The position numbers and the translations under genes were made by a program. Shown here piece by piece: positions 10,727 to 19,931 of a DNA stretch of 64,000 nucleotides. Where the stretch lies: positions 161,637 to 225,636 of the forward strand of contig NZ_RQHV01000036.1 in assembly GCF_004771005.1 (NCBI RefSeq), written 5' to 3'. The notes under the pieces are model-generated. The model did no database searches, had not been told where the DNA came from, and worked only from the letters and a program-made list of their open reading frames with translations. This stretch comes from Leptospira ilyithenensis. GTDB lineage: Bacteria; Spirochaetota; Leptospiria; Leptospirales; Leptospiraceae. Numbering within the stretch: position 1 is the stretch's first letter; the number at the start of each line of letters is the position of its first letter.

Positions 10727-12073
10727 ATGCCGAAAATCAAGGAAAAGGAAGAGATTCTCCCTAAGTCGTTTTATATTACGACTCTGGGATGTCCGAAAAA
10801 CACCGTAGACTCCATGAGCATGCACCAGTCTCTTTTGAAAGAGGGACTGCTTCCTGCAAACGATCCTGAGGCGAGTGATTTTCACCTGATCAATACTTGT
10901 ACTTTTATCCAAGACGCAACGAAGGAAACCATTCAAACGATACTTGATTCCATCGATTTGAAAAAAAAAAATAAACAAAAACTGGTAGTAGTCGGATGTT
11001 TTGCCGAACGTGCAGGCAAAGAAATCTCCGACGATTTGCCGGAAGTGGATCTTCATTTCGGAACAGGTAAATACGATCAAGCCGGAGATATTCTTAAAAA
11101 GACCTTCCCGCTTGATTTCAAAGAGATCAAAGAATTCAATGAAGATATTCTGGAAAGACTCACTCTTTCCAATTCCATTGAAAATTATTCCAAACCGTAT
11201 TCTTATGTAAAAATTTCCGACGGATGCAATCGTGGTTGCCATTTTTGCATCATTCCGAATCTGCGAGGCAAGTTCCGGGATTCTTCCGAAGAATCAGTGT
11301 TAAGCGACACGCGTCGGGCAGTTGCTGCCGGAGCCAAGGAAATTGCACTTGTTTCCCAAGACACAGTATTCTATGGAAAAGATACGGACAAGCTACTCCA
11401 ATTGATCGAGTCCGTTTCCGAAGTGGAAGGACTTCAGATTTTAAGATTGTTATACCTCTATCCAGATAAAAAAATGGAAAGACTTTTGGATCTTTACGGC
11501 AAAATCGATAAGATCGCACCTTACCTGGAATCTCCCCTTCAGCATGTATCCAAATCCGTTTTGAAATCCATGAACCGGACCGGAGAATATTCCTATTTCA
11601 AATCTTTGTTTGAAAAAGCAAGATCGGTGAAACCCGGACTTGAGATCCGCACTTCTTTTATCTTGGGTTTTCCGGGAGAAACTACGGCTGACGTGGATGA
11701 AATCATCCGATTCATTCAAGATGTAAAACCGGAGAAAGTAAATTTATTTCCTTATTCTCCCCAGGAAGGAACCAAAGGTTTCGATTTGGAAGGCAAACTC
11801 AAAGACAAAGAAATTTCCAAACGGGTGAATTTGGTCAGAGATGTTTATCTGGAAGTTTTAAAAGACACTCATCAGTCCAGGATTGGCAAAATTTATCCGG
11901 CGATTGTCGATGAAGTTACGGAAGAGGGAGCAATTGTTCGCAGATTTCAAGATGCACCTGAGATTGACGAAGTTGTTTTTGTAGAAGATCGAAATTTACG
12001 AGTCGGCCAAATCGGAAATGTGAAAGTAGAATCCTTTTTCGAATTGGATATGGCAGGTTCTTGGATAGCTTGA
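10727..12073 (+). CDS. rimO: Ribosomal protein S12 methylthiotransferase
   Basis: RimO is a radical-SAM enzyme that methylthiolates an Asp of ribosomal protein S12. The 448 residues contain the N-terminal UPF0004 domain with its three cluster cysteines (C22, C58, C91), the radical-SAM CxxxCxxC (C167, C171, C174 in SDGCNRGCHFCIIP), and a C-terminal TRAM domain from about residue 375. The IIPNLRG sequence right after the cysteines favours RimO over the related MiaB, which has IVPYTRG. The stop overlaps the pgsA start (TGATG). Confidence 0.92.
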   Translation: MPKIKEKEEILPKSFYITTLGCPKNTVDSMSMHQSLLKEGLLPANDPEASDFHLINTCTFIQDATKETIQTILDSIDLKKKNKQKLVVVGCFAERAGKEISDDLPEVDLHFGTGKYDQAGDILKKTFPLDFKEIKEFNEDILERLTLSNSIENYSKPYSYVKISDGCNRGCHFCIIPNLRGKFRDSSEESVLSDTRRAVAAGAKEIALVSQDTVFYGKDTDKLLQLIESVSEVEGLQILRLLYLYPDKKMERLLDLYGKIDKIAPYLESPLQHVSKSVLKSMNRTGEYSYFKSLFEKARSVKPGLEIRTSFILGFPGETTADVDEIIRFIQDVKPEKVNLFPYSPQEGTKGFDLEGKLKDKEISKRVNLVRDVYLEVLKDTHQSRIGKIYPAIVDEVTEEGAIVRRFQDAPEIDEVVFVEDRNLRVGQIGNVKVESFFELDMAGSWIA

Positions 12074-12819
12074 TGGAAGACTGGAAAACAATAGCAAATA
12101 TACCGAATTTACTTACCGTACTCAGAGTCCTCGCGCTTCCTTTTTTTATTTTTGCGCTCTTTCAAAAGGAAATCAATTATCAGATTTTCGCTTTTGTTCT
12201 GTTTGCATTGGCATCTATCACTGATTTGGTGGACGGGTACTTGGCGCGCAAATGGAATCAGCAAACCGAGTTTGGAAAATTTTTAGATCCGCTTGCTGAC
12301 AAGTTTTTGGTGATCGGTTGTTTCGTTACGTTTTTATTCATCCATGAACCGATTGAAGTCTGGATGGTTGTACTGATCATCGGCCGGGATATGCTGATTA
12401 CTTTTTTGCGTTATATTGCAGTGCGTTCAGGATCTTCTTTGCGAACCACAATGATGGGAAAAGTAAAAACCGCATTTCAAATGGGAGCGATTCTGATCAT
12501 TCTAGTTATCTTTATGCTGATCTCCGGCAAAAGAAGAGCGATGATCAATGATATGTATTCGTTAGGCAGAACTGCCGGACTTAGCACTTTTGAAATCGCT
12601 TCTGCCAATGCGCACGGATTCGTGGATCTTATCAGTTCTGAAAAAGAAAAAGAAAGCTCCGAGATTTTCACATCCATCGCCTCTTTCGTTCCTTACTTCG
12701 GAATGTTATTCACTACGATCATTACTGTGATTTCAGGGCTTCGTTATATTTTTACCAATTACAAGTTGCTTGGTTTTTCCAATTTGAGAAGGGTTTTTTA
12801 TGACAGAATTAAATCTTAG
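12073..12819 (+). CDS. pgsA: CDP-diacylglycerol-glycerol-3-phosphate 3-phosphatidyltransferase
   Basis: Catalyses the committed step to phosphatidylglycerol at the inner membrane. The CDP-alcohol phosphotransferase signature is complete: D51-x2-D54-G-x2-A-R-x8-G-x3-D72-x3-D76. Several hydrophobic helices follow. At 248 residues it is about 50 longer than most PgsA proteins; the extra part is a loop near residues 170-205 (polar, ISSEKEKESSEIF) between the last membrane helices. Start at the ATG overlapping the rimO stop; a TTG 12 bases upstream is in frame but less likely. The 3' end overlaps trpD by 20 bases. Confidence 0.9.
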   Translation: MEDWKTIANIPNLLTVLRVLALPFFIFALFQKEINYQIFAFVLFALASITDLVDGYLARKWNQQTEFGKFLDPLADKFLVIGCFVTFLFIHEPIEVWMVVLIIGRDMLITFLRYIAVRSGSSLRTTMMGKVKTAFQMGAILIILVIFMLISGKRRAMINDMYSLGRTAGLSTFEIASANAHGFVDLISSEKEKESSEIFTSIASFVPYFGMLFTTIITVISGLRYIFTNYKLLGFSNLRRVFYDRIKS

Positions 12820-13846
12820 GGAAATTTTAAACAAAACCATTTCGAAAGCTCATTTAACAAAAGAAGAATCAAAATTCTTCCTGAATGAAGTAATGAATGG
12901 CAAAGTTTCCGAGATTTTACTCGCTTCCTTTCTCACCGCATTGAAACAAAAAGGAGAAACCTTAGAAGAGTTAGTCGGTTTTGTTTCCGCAATGCGGGAA
13001 AATGCGGAAAAACCTTCCTCAGAGTTCGATTTTGATTTTATAGATACTTGTGGAACGGGGGGAGACGGGAGAGGATCTTTCAATATCTCCACTCTTTCCG
13101 CATTCACTTTGGCAACTCTCGGCGCCAAGGTAGCAAAACATGGAAACAGATCCGTTTCTTCTCTTTCCGGTTCCTCCGATATTTTGCAGTCCGTAGGATA
13201 CAATTTCGAAAAACCGAAAGAAGAGTTGGAGGCGGAATTCGCCCGGACCGGCTTTGTATTTTTATTTGCCCCTGCTTGGCATCCTTCCATGAAGTATGCG
13301 GGTCCTGTGAGAAAAGAGCTAGGCTTTCGCACTTTTTTCAATCTGATTGGGCCTCTTTCCAACCCGTTCCGGCCTGCATTCCAGGTTGTCGGGGTCTATG
13401 ACAAAGCTTTACTTACCGTTGTCTCGGGGATTCTTAAGGAACTGGGGAGCAAACGATCCATTGTCTGCCACTCAGAAGACGGACTGGACGAATTTTCCAT
13501 TTTTGCGCCGACCGATTATTGTTATTTTGACGGGGAAACCATCCAAAGTTTGCGTTTTGACCCAAAATCCCTTCCTTTGAAAAAACAGATTGAACCGGGG
13601 GAAGTCTTTGCTAATTCTAAAGAAGATTCCTTTCGCCTTTTTTCGGAAGTTTTATCAGGAAAGGAAACTTCAGGAACCGATATGGTGGCTTTGAATGCCG
13701 GAGCAGGACTTTTTGTTTTGAACCGAGTAGGAAGTATAGAAGAAGGTTTCGGGCTCGCCAAGCAGTCGATTTTAGAGAAAAAAGTTCTCAAATTCACTCA
13801 GGAAACATTGAATTTAACCTTAGCTGTTTCATCTTTGGACAAATAG
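12800..13846 (+). CDS. trpD: Anthranilate phosphoribosyltransferase
   Basis: Second step of tryptophan synthesis: joins anthranilate to PRPP. The 348-residue protein has the PRPP-binding GTGGDG loop (85-90) and KHGNRSVSS (113-121), then FAPAWHPSMK and the FNLIGPLSNPF segment seen across the family. The length is normal. It is separated from other trp genes and embedded in a lipid/Sec gene run, overlapping the pgsA end by 20 bases, so it is probably expressed as part of that transcript and not under tryptophan control. Confidence 0.95.
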   Translation: MTELNLREILNKTISKAHLTKEESKFFLNEVMNGKVSEILLASFLTALKQKGETLEELVGFVSAMRENAEKPSSEFDFDFIDTCGTGGDGRGSFNISTLSAFTLATLGAKVAKHGNRSVSSLSGSSDILQSVGYNFEKPKEELEAEFARTGFVFLFAPAWHPSMKYAGPVRKELGFRTFFNLIGPLSNPFRPAFQVVGVYDKALLTVVSGILKELGSKRSIVCHSEDGLDEFSIFAPTDYCYFDGETIQSLRFDPKSLPLKKQIEPGEVFANSKEDSFRLFSEVLSGKETSGTDMVALNAGAGLFVLNRVGSIEEGFGLAKQSILEKKVLKFTQETLNLTLAVSSLDK

Positions 13847-13852
13847 ATAATT

Positions 13853-14182
13853 ATGTATACAATCCAATTACTCGCATCCTCATTTTTCTTCTTCGCGCAA
13901 GACGCAGGAGCAGATAGTACAAAGTCTTCTTTTCAAACACTTCTGATCATTCCGATCATGTTAGTTGCCATGTATTTTCTTGTGATTCTTCCCAATAAAA
14001 AGGAAGATAAAAAAAGAAAAGAAATGATCGCAAATTTGCAAAAAGGCGACACAGTAGTGACCAATAGCGGACTCCACGGAAAGATCGTGGAGTTCAAAGA
14101 CAATAATGAAACAGTTGTTATTAGCATCAGCGCAAATACGAATGTTACATTTGAAACTTCCGCAATTCAAAAAAAGAAATAG
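13853..14182 (+). CDS. yajC: Preprotein translocase accessory subunit YajC
   Basis: A small single-pass membrane protein (109 residues) that associates with SecDF. It has one membrane helix (about 28-47, LLIIPIMLVAMYFLVILP) followed by the basic NKKEDKKRKEM segment and the hallmark QKGDTVVTNSGLHGKIVE. It begins 6 bases after trpD and is followed by an unknown exported protein and then secD-secF, so this is a Sec operon. Confidence 0.95.
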   Translation: MYTIQLLASSFFFFAQDAGADSTKSSFQTLLIIPIMLVAMYFLVILPNKKEDKKRKEMIANLQKGDTVVTNSGLHGKIVEFKDNNETVVISISANTNVTFETSAIQKKK

Positions 14183-14185
14183 TTA

Positions 14186-14836
14186 ATGAAAAACTCCTTT
14201 GTCACAATCTTGCTAACATTTGCTATCGCATGGCAGATTATGGCACAGGACTCTCTAGATTTTTTGGATAAGGTAAACGACAAACCGAAGTCGGCTACTA
14301 CCGTAAAACAGAAAGAAGAAGCGACCACCACTGTTACCAAAAAGGTTACAGACAAGGCTGTCGCTACTACCCCTACCAAGAAAAAAAGATCGAAGAAAAA
14401 AAATAGCAAAGCGGCTTCTCTAGCCACTGAAACAAATGCAAATTTAAATTCCAATCCTGTCCAAACCAATTCCACTCAGACAGCGGTAGTTCCTGTAAAC
14501 CCGGAACCGAAAAATGTTTCCGAGCCTGCCCAGAAAGTAGAGGAAGAGGTTTCCGTATCAGGTCTCTGGATTGATCCGAAGATTTATGTGGAACCGGACG
14601 GACTCCCCGGTTTTGGCGGGGATGCTACCTTAGTCCGTTCTCCAAGCTCCAATGACAAATCATTGGGCAATTCCGGGTCGACAACTGTAAACAAACCATT
14701 GTTTAGTTTCTCCGAATTTTTTGATAAATACAAAAAAGCAATGTTGATTCTTGGTTTTATCATTCTATTTGCATTCTATAGATTGCGAATGGCAAGACCT
14801 AGCTCAAGTTCCAACAACCGCCCGTATAGAAGATAA
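14186..14836 (+). CDS. Unknown membrane protein between yajC and secD
   Basis: I do not recognise a conserved domain in this 216-residue protein. It has a signal-like N-terminus (residues 1-20, ending in MAQ), a low-complexity stretch rich in Lys, Thr, Ala and Ser (about 30-110), a short ordered-looking segment (VSGLWIDPKIYVEPDGLPGF), and one C-terminal membrane helix at about 183-200 followed by a short basic tail. It starts 3 bases after yajC and ends 22 bases before the secD start. The position argues for an accessory part of the Sec translocon, but this is inference from gene order only. The Thr/Lys-rich part would project into the periplasm if the signal is cleaved. Confidence 0.85.
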   Translation: MKNSFVTILLTFAIAWQIMAQDSLDFLDKVNDKPKSATTVKQKEEATTTVTKKVTDKAVATTPTKKKRSKKKNSKAASLATETNANLNSNPVQTNSTQTAVVPVNPEPKNVSEPAQKVEEEVSVSGLWIDPKIYVEPDGLPGFGGDATLVRSPSSNDKSLGNSGSTTVNKPLFSFSEFFDKYKKAMLILGFIILFAFYRLRMARPSSSSNNRPYRR

Positions 14837-14858
14837 TTTTACTTTAGGAGCATATCGT

Positions 14859-16793
14859 TTGCGATCGTTTAGTTTACTATTAATCCCGGCTTTAATTTTA
14901 GCTGTTTCTTTTACCATTCTGTATCCGAATTTTGCAGACAGAACGTTAAACCTTTCTGTACAACCCGAAGTTTATAATTTGGATGAAGAAACCAAACAAA
15001 AAGTCGTTTCCGGTTTCTTTGAAAGATGGGAAAAAGATTATAATGCAAATGGAAAATGGCTGATAGAGCCGAACACCGGTTTGCCTTCCAAAGAAACTCC
15101 TATTTACAAAGTAAAAGGAAGATTCATTACTTCCGCAAAGATCAATCAGATCTCTCAGGAAAATCAGAAATTGATTTTAGAGTCCAAAAACAAATTGGAA
15201 CCTACCATGATCGAAGAATTGATCCGGGGAGGAAAGTCGCTTTCCATTAAACTCGGGTTAGACTTGCAAGGTGGTATGCGGGTTGTTTTGAAAGGAGACT
15301 TTGAGGATTATAGCGCAAAACTCCGTGATATTTACGCGAAAGAAATTTCAGAATTAAAAATAACGATCTCGGATGTTGTCAAATCCGCAGAGGATAAGAA
15401 AAAAGCAACTTCCAGATTGGAAGAAATAGAATCCAATTTCGAACTCTCACCTATGCGCAAGTTAGTTGAGCTAGAGAAAGCGAAGATGATTATCGACAAT
15501 CGTCTCACCAGCCAAAATTTAACCGAACCTCAAGTTCGGATTCAAAAAGAGCAAGATGCGATTGAAGTGTCTCTTCCCGGTGTAACAAACTCCGCTGCCA
15601 TATTGGAAATACTTCAAAATACGGAAACCGTAGAATACCGAATTGAAGAACCGAATCCTTTTGTTTTCCGATCAAAAATCGAAGAAAGCGAAAGAAGATT
15701 TATGGATCTGAACCAACGGGAAGAAACCGATATTTTTAAATTCCAAGAGATTGTTAAAAACAAATTGGGCAAAAAAGTCCAAGACTCGTTTCTCGAATCC
15801 CTGGAAAAAAAATACAATATCCCTCCTGAATATAAAATTTTCGCATATTGGGCTCGCGGGTCTGCTGCAAAATCGGCACTTTTGCCCAGAAGTTTTTCCG
15901 TTTTGGAAAGAAAGATTGCTCTTTCCGGAAACGATATGACCAATGCGCAACCTGCCTTTAATTCGAATAGTTACGGTTGGATGGTGAGTTTTACCCTCAC
16001 TCCCAATGGTGCGGAAAAGTTTTTTGATCTGACTTCAGAAAATCGCGGACGGAATTTAGCAATTGTTTGGGGAGATAAGGTAGTATCCAACCCTGTTATC
16101 AATGATCCGATTGCAGGGGGACGTGCCGAAATCTCCGGCTCTTTCACACAAGAAGAAGCAATTCGTCTTGCCAATGTGATTTCGGAAGGAGCATTGCCGA
16201 TCCCGCTTTCGGTTCTTGAAATGAGATTCATCGGACCGACTCTCGGAATAGAGTCGATTGAAGTGGGGATTCGTGCGGTCATCATCGGTTTCATTCTGGT
16301 GATGTTATACATGATCATCTATTATCGATTAGGTGGATTTGTTGCCGATATATCACTACTTGCAAACGTAATCATTCTCGCTGCCCTTTTATCCTTAATG
16401 GATTTTACTCTTACTTTACCAGGTTTTGCGGGCTTGATCTTAACGATGGGTATGGCGGTTGATGCAAACGTACTTATTTACGAAAGGATTCGGGAAGAAA
16501 TCGAATCAGGCAATGCATTGCCGATCGCAGTCACTGCCGGTTTTCAGAACGCGTTCTGGACCATCATGGACGCAAACATTACCACTCTCATCGCAGGTAT
16601 TCTGATGATCCGTTTGGGCAATGGTCCGATCAAAGGTTTTGCTATTACATTATGTTGGGGAATTATAACTACATTGTTTACTTCATTGTTTTTATCCAGA
16701 TTGTTTGTTGAACTTTTGGTGAACCGAGTAGGAGTTCGCCATTTAAACCTAAGACCTTTCTTTTTTGGAAAGAAGGCGGTATCAAATGTTTAA
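14859..16793 (+). CDS. secD: Protein translocase subunit SecD
   Basis: SecD with SecF uses the proton gradient to help pull exported proteins across the inner membrane. The TTG at 14859 gives 644 residues, starts right before the first membrane helix (residues 4-25), and has AGGAG 8 bases upstream; the open frame extends to 14751 but would overlap the preceding gene. A large periplasmic domain carries the GLDLQGGMRVVL motif near residue 140 and the second P1 segment. Five membrane helices at the C-terminus follow, with the GFAGLILTMGMAVDANVLIY motif. The end overlaps secF by 8 bases. Confidence 0.95.
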   Translation: MRSFSLLLIPALILAVSFTILYPNFADRTLNLSVQPEVYNLDEETKQKVVSGFFERWEKDYNANGKWLIEPNTGLPSKETPIYKVKGRFITSAKINQISQENQKLILESKNKLEPTMIEELIRGGKSLSIKLGLDLQGGMRVVLKGDFEDYSAKLRDIYAKEISELKITISDVVKSAEDKKKATSRLEEIESNFELSPMRKLVELEKAKMIIDNRLTSQNLTEPQVRIQKEQDAIEVSLPGVTNSAAILEILQNTETVEYRIEEPNPFVFRSKIEESERRFMDLNQREETDIFKFQEIVKNKLGKKVQDSFLESLEKKYNIPPEYKIFAYWARGSAAKSALLPRSFSVLERKIALSGNDMTNAQPAFNSNSYGWMVSFTLTPNGAEKFFDLTSENRGRNLAIVWGDKVVSNPVINDPIAGGRAEISGSFTQEEAIRLANVISEGALPIPLSVLEMRFIGPTLGIESIEVGIRAVIIGFILVMLYMIIYYRLGGFVADISLLANVIILAALLSLMDFTLTLPGFAGLILTMGMAVDANVLIYERIREEIESGNALPIAVTAGFQNAFWTIMDANITTLIAGILMIRLGNGPIKGFAITLCWGIITTLFTSLFLSRLFVELLVNRVGVRHLNLRPFFFGKKAVSNV

Positions 16794-17727
16794 GTTTGAT
16801 TTTATCAAATACAAAGCGATTTCGATTACTTTATCTACGATTCTGATCATTGCAGGATTTGCTGTCACCTTTGGAAAATATGACGGGTTTGCACATTCTC
16901 TTGATTTTGACGGAGGACTTCGTTCCGTGATTGAACTCCCCATAGGGAAAGGTCGCTCGGATTTGGAATCGTTTTTTAAAAAGACAGAGATTGAAGCTGT
17001 GATCATCCTTTTGGAAAAAGATAAAAATATCTACCAAATGGATATTGGTTTGGGATCCACTCCTCAAATCGACCAGTTGTACAACCAAATCCCTGAGAAT
17101 GAAAGAGAGCTAAAAACTTCTTCAATTGATAAATTTGTAACTATTTTGCAAAGAGAGTTCCAGGTCCCTAAAGAAAAAATTCTATCGGCTGACCAAGTGG
17201 GTGCTGTAGTCGGGAGCGAGTTGACTTCGACTGGGATTACACTTTTGGGAACCACTCTTTTGATTATTCTGTTATACTTGAGTTATAGGTCTCAGTTCAA
17301 GTTTGCATTGGCTTCGGCACTTGCACTCATTCACGATATACTCTTTACTTTGGCGATGATCGGGTTTTTCCAAATGAAACCGAGTGTTCCTATGATTGCC
17401 GCATTACTTACGTTACTTGGTTATTCCATCAATGACAAGATCGTAGTATTCGATAGGATCAGAGAAAATTCGCATGGCAAAGACAATCTGGCGCTTTCGA
17501 ATGTAATTAATATTTCCATCGGACAAACTCTCGGAAGAACGATCAATACATCCCTAACAACGCTGATTTCCGTCGTTGCTATCATCATCGGTGGCGCGGT
17601 CGAATTGTATGATTTTGCTTTCATTCTGATTTTCGGTGTGGTCGTCGGAACATATTCTTCGATTTTTATTGCTGCTCCTATTTCGGAAATTTACGATCAG
17701 TTTAGAAGGAAACGTAAGTTAGCGTAA
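16786..17727 (+). CDS. secF: Protein translocase subunit SecF
   Basis: Partner of SecD, 313 residues from the ATG at 16786, which overlaps the secD end by 8 bases and has an AGAAGG upstream. It has one N-terminal membrane helix, the SLDFDGGLRSVIELP periplasmic motif, and five C-terminal helices with the LLTLLGYSINDKIVVFDRIR signature. All expected parts are present. The gene ends 6 bases before the ribD GTG start, so riboflavin genes may be read on from the Sec operon. Confidence 0.95.
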   Translation: MFKFDFIKYKAISITLSTILIIAGFAVTFGKYDGFAHSLDFDGGLRSVIELPIGKGRSDLESFFKKTEIEAVIILLEKDKNIYQMDIGLGSTPQIDQLYNQIPENERELKTSSIDKFVTILQREFQVPKEKILSADQVGAVVGSELTSTGITLLGTTLLIILLYLSYRSQFKFALASALALIHDILFTLAMIGFFQMKPSVPMIAALLTLLGYSINDKIVVFDRIRENSHGKDNLALSNVINISIGQTLGRTINTSLTTLISVVAIIIGGAVELYDFAFILIFGVVVGTYSSIFIAAPISEIYDQFRRKRKLA

Positions 17728-17733
17728 ACGTGG

Positions 17734-19041
17734 GTGTTTTCGGAACTTCCCCCATCTGATAAAAAAAGAATTTTAAATGAATTGAGAAGACTTTCCTTTT
17801 CGGCGATGGGATTGTCTTCTCCCAATCCGCCTGTTGCGGCCTTGATCTTAGATGATTCGGGTCGCATTCTTGCTTCCGGGCACACTCAAATTTCAGGCGG
17901 TTTTCATGCAGAAAGAGCCGCTTATACAAATTGGAAAGAAACTCTTTCGAGGGAATCTCTAGAGCAAAAAAATATATCCCATTCGCTCGTTGTCAGTTTG
18001 GAGCCTTGTACCCATTTCGGCAAAACTCCGCCTTGCAGAGATTTGATTCTCAGTGAAAAACCGAAGGAACTGGTAATCGGATTTAAAGATCCTAATCCTC
18101 TTGTTGCTTCCGGAGACTGGGGCAGGTACAAAGAGCAAGGAATTGTAACGAGACTTGCTCCCGAAGTCGCAAAATATTCTTTTCCATATCTCTTCGGTTT
18201 TTTTACCAGAATGAAAAAGGAAAAACCATGGATTTGGATCAAATCGGCTGTCACAAAACAAGGGTTTTATGCATCTGAGGCTGAGGAAAGAGTTCAAATT
18301 ACAAGCGAGTCTTCAGATTATTATTTGCAGATGCTTCGGGGAAAGTTCGATGCAATTGTGGTCGGACCGAAAACGGTCAGTACCGACGAACCGTCGCTTA
18401 ATTTTCGTTTAACGGAAGAATCTTTTCGGAAAAGGGGAGATGTTACAAAACTTTTTGTTTCGGATAATGAAAAATTCTTTTTTTCTCCGGGAAAGGAGTT
18501 TTTGGAAAATCTGTTAACGGAAACAAACGAAAAAGAAAGATATGATTTTCATATTGGTCAAATTCAATCATTTCAACCATACCGTATATTCATGTTAGGT
18601 GAAAGTCAGGTTTTATCGAAAACATTTGTTGAAAAACAATCGGATCTAAATTTACAAATGGGAAAAAGGGGCTGCATCTTTTATCGGATCCTTGCAAAAA
18701 ATTCGAAGAAATCGGATATGAAATCAAAAGAAGATTCAAAACTTCTGGAACTTTCCGATTTTCCTATCGACAGTTTCTATTCTGATGAAGGCGGACTATT
18801 TCTTCAATCTCTTGCAAAAAGAGAAATCGGAACAACCATTTTGGAAGTCGGGTCTTTTTTATATGAATTTGTAAAGGATCATTTGGAAGAAGAGGATTGT
18901 ATTTTGACAGTAGAGGGAAATTCGAATGTTACTATTTCCGATGGGAAAAAATTTGCAGGATTTTCCGAGGGGGAGTTGGTTTCCGGGTTCCAAGTGGGTG
19001 AAGATCGTTGGAATTTGCACTGTTTGTCCAAGCGGGTTTAA
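17734..19041 (+). CDS. ribD: Riboflavin biosynthesis protein RibD (deaminase, diverged reductase domain)
   Basis: RibD deaminates and then reduces the pyrimidine intermediate of riboflavin synthesis. The N-terminal deaminase is complete: GLSSPNPPVAALI, the zinc-site HAE, and PCTHFGKTPPC. The C-terminal reductase domain is recognisable (LRGKFDAIVVGPKTVSTDEP, PYRIFML) but diverged. The usual SLDG is TKQG, the EGG motif near the end is EVG, and there is extra sequence, making 435 residues against ~360. So deaminase activity is well supported and reductase activity less so. Start is GTG at 17734; no ATG is available near the homologous N-terminus. ribE follows after 278 bases holding a structured repeat. 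Confidence 0.85.
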   Translation: MFSELPPSDKKRILNELRRLSFSAMGLSSPNPPVAALILDDSGRILASGHTQISGGFHAERAAYTNWKETLSRESLEQKNISHSLVVSLEPCTHFGKTPPCRDLILSEKPKELVIGFKDPNPLVASGDWGRYKEQGIVTRLAPEVAKYSFPYLFGFFTRMKKEKPWIWIKSAVTKQGFYASEAEERVQITSESSDYYLQMLRGKFDAIVVGPKTVSTDEPSLNFRLTEESFRKRGDVTKLFVSDNEKFFFSPGKEFLENLLTETNEKERYDFHIGQIQSFQPYRIFMLGESQVLSKTFVEKQSDLNLQMGKRGCIFYRILAKNSKKSDMKSKEDSKLLELSDFPIDSFYSDEGGLFLQSLAKREIGTTILEVGSFLYEFVKDHLEEEDCILTVEGNSNVTISDGKKFAGFSEGELVSGFQVGEDRWNLHCLSKRV

Positions 19042-19070
19042 TAAGCTTTGAAGGTATGAGTTTCACAAAC

Positions 19071-19255
19071 GGCAAAAAGGCGAAATTTTGTTCGTTTTTT
19101 TTGGTAGTTTGGAAAAAGAATTTGTGAGAAAATAGGAGAAATATGGTAGAGGAAAGCCATTGGGTGGCTTTGTGGTTAACCCCACCCCTTCTTCACGCCA
19201 ATAGAAGCGAAGAAGTATTCGAAGAATCATCAGCAAAGCTGATCTCGGGCGGGGA
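19071..19255 (+). repeat. Dispersed structured intergenic repeat, copy A
   Basis: Between ribD and ribE. It shares with a region at 47119-47250 the opening GGCAAAAAGGCGAA, the segment ATGGTA..AGGAA..CATTGGGTGG, GTGGTTAACCCC and the closing GGGCGGGGA. CCCCACCC (19180-19187) can pair with GGGCGGGG (19247-19254) with one mismatch; a smaller stem CTTCTTC/GAAGAAG (19188-19194 with 19209-19215) fits inside the loop. This copy has a longer loop than the other two. No coding frame of note runs through it. Its role is unknown; candidates are a mobile non-autonomous element, a 3' RNA structure or a regulatory RNA. Confidence 0.7.
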
Positions 19256-19319
19256 TTTTAGTACCATCACCCAATCCATCCCTTGACGAATTTCCTCCTC
19301 TCTTTAATCTGGAAGTAAG

Positions 19320-19931
19320 ATGTTTACAGGGATCATTGAAACCAAAGGCAAAATAGTAAAGGCGAGTCCTATCAATTCGGGGATTGAATTTCAAATCCAA
19401 ACTGAGTGGGACAAACCTGACCTTTCCGTCGGAGACTCCGTTGCTATCAACGGCGCTTGCATGACTGTTACTACGTTTCAAGAGAAGGGGAATATTTTTT
19501 CATTCTACACTTCTTATAAATCCCTGGAACTGACCAACTTATCCAAGTTACATGTCGGAGGATCGGTGAATCTGGAAAGAGCCATGTCGGCAGGACAAAG
19601 ATTTGGTGGTCATATGGTTCAGGGTCATGTGGACGGAGTAGGAAAGATTCATAGCCGAAAGACAATCGAGTCCGATTCTGTTGAAGAGTTTTGGGTGGAA
19701 TGTCCCGAGTCCTTAATCAGATACTTGGTAAAAAAGGGAAGCATTACCGTAGACGGAGTAAGCCTCACAATCGTTGAAGTTGAGAACCGATTGTTTCAAT
19801 TGATTTTGATTCCGGAAACACTTCGCAAAACAAACGCTATGTCTTGGGAGGTCGGAAAAATCGTAAACTTGGAGGTGGATGTTCTTGCAAAGTATATTGA
19901 AAATTTTATGGAATTAAGATTTTCGAAGTAA
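19320..19931 (+). CDS. ribE: Riboflavin synthase, alpha subunit
   Basis: Dismutates two lumazine molecules into riboflavin. The 203-residue protein starts with the family's MFTGIIE and contains two lumazine-binding repeats, each with its own signature (SVAINGACMTV in the first half, SITVDGVSLTIVEVE in the second) plus GGHMVQGHVDG. Size is normal. GGAAG lies just before the ATG. I looked for an FMN riboswitch upstream and found none. The last 18 bases overlap the 3' end of the STAS gene on the other strand. Confidence 0.95.
   Translation: MFTGIIETKGKIVKASPINSGIEFQIQTEWDKPDLSVGDSVAINGACMTVTTFQEKGNIFSFYTSYKSLELTNLSKLHVGGSVNLERAMSAGQRFGGHMVQGHVDGVGKIHSRKTIESDSVEEFWVECPESLIRYLVKKGSITVDGVSLTIVEVENRLFQLILIPETLRKTNAMSWEVGKIVNLEVDVLAKYIENFMELRFSK

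Noticed and set aside
19042..19319. FMN riboswitch before ribE
   Set aside because: The region has no AGGGTGA or CCGACC blocks of the RFN element; the G- and C-rich parts match the dispersed repeat instead.
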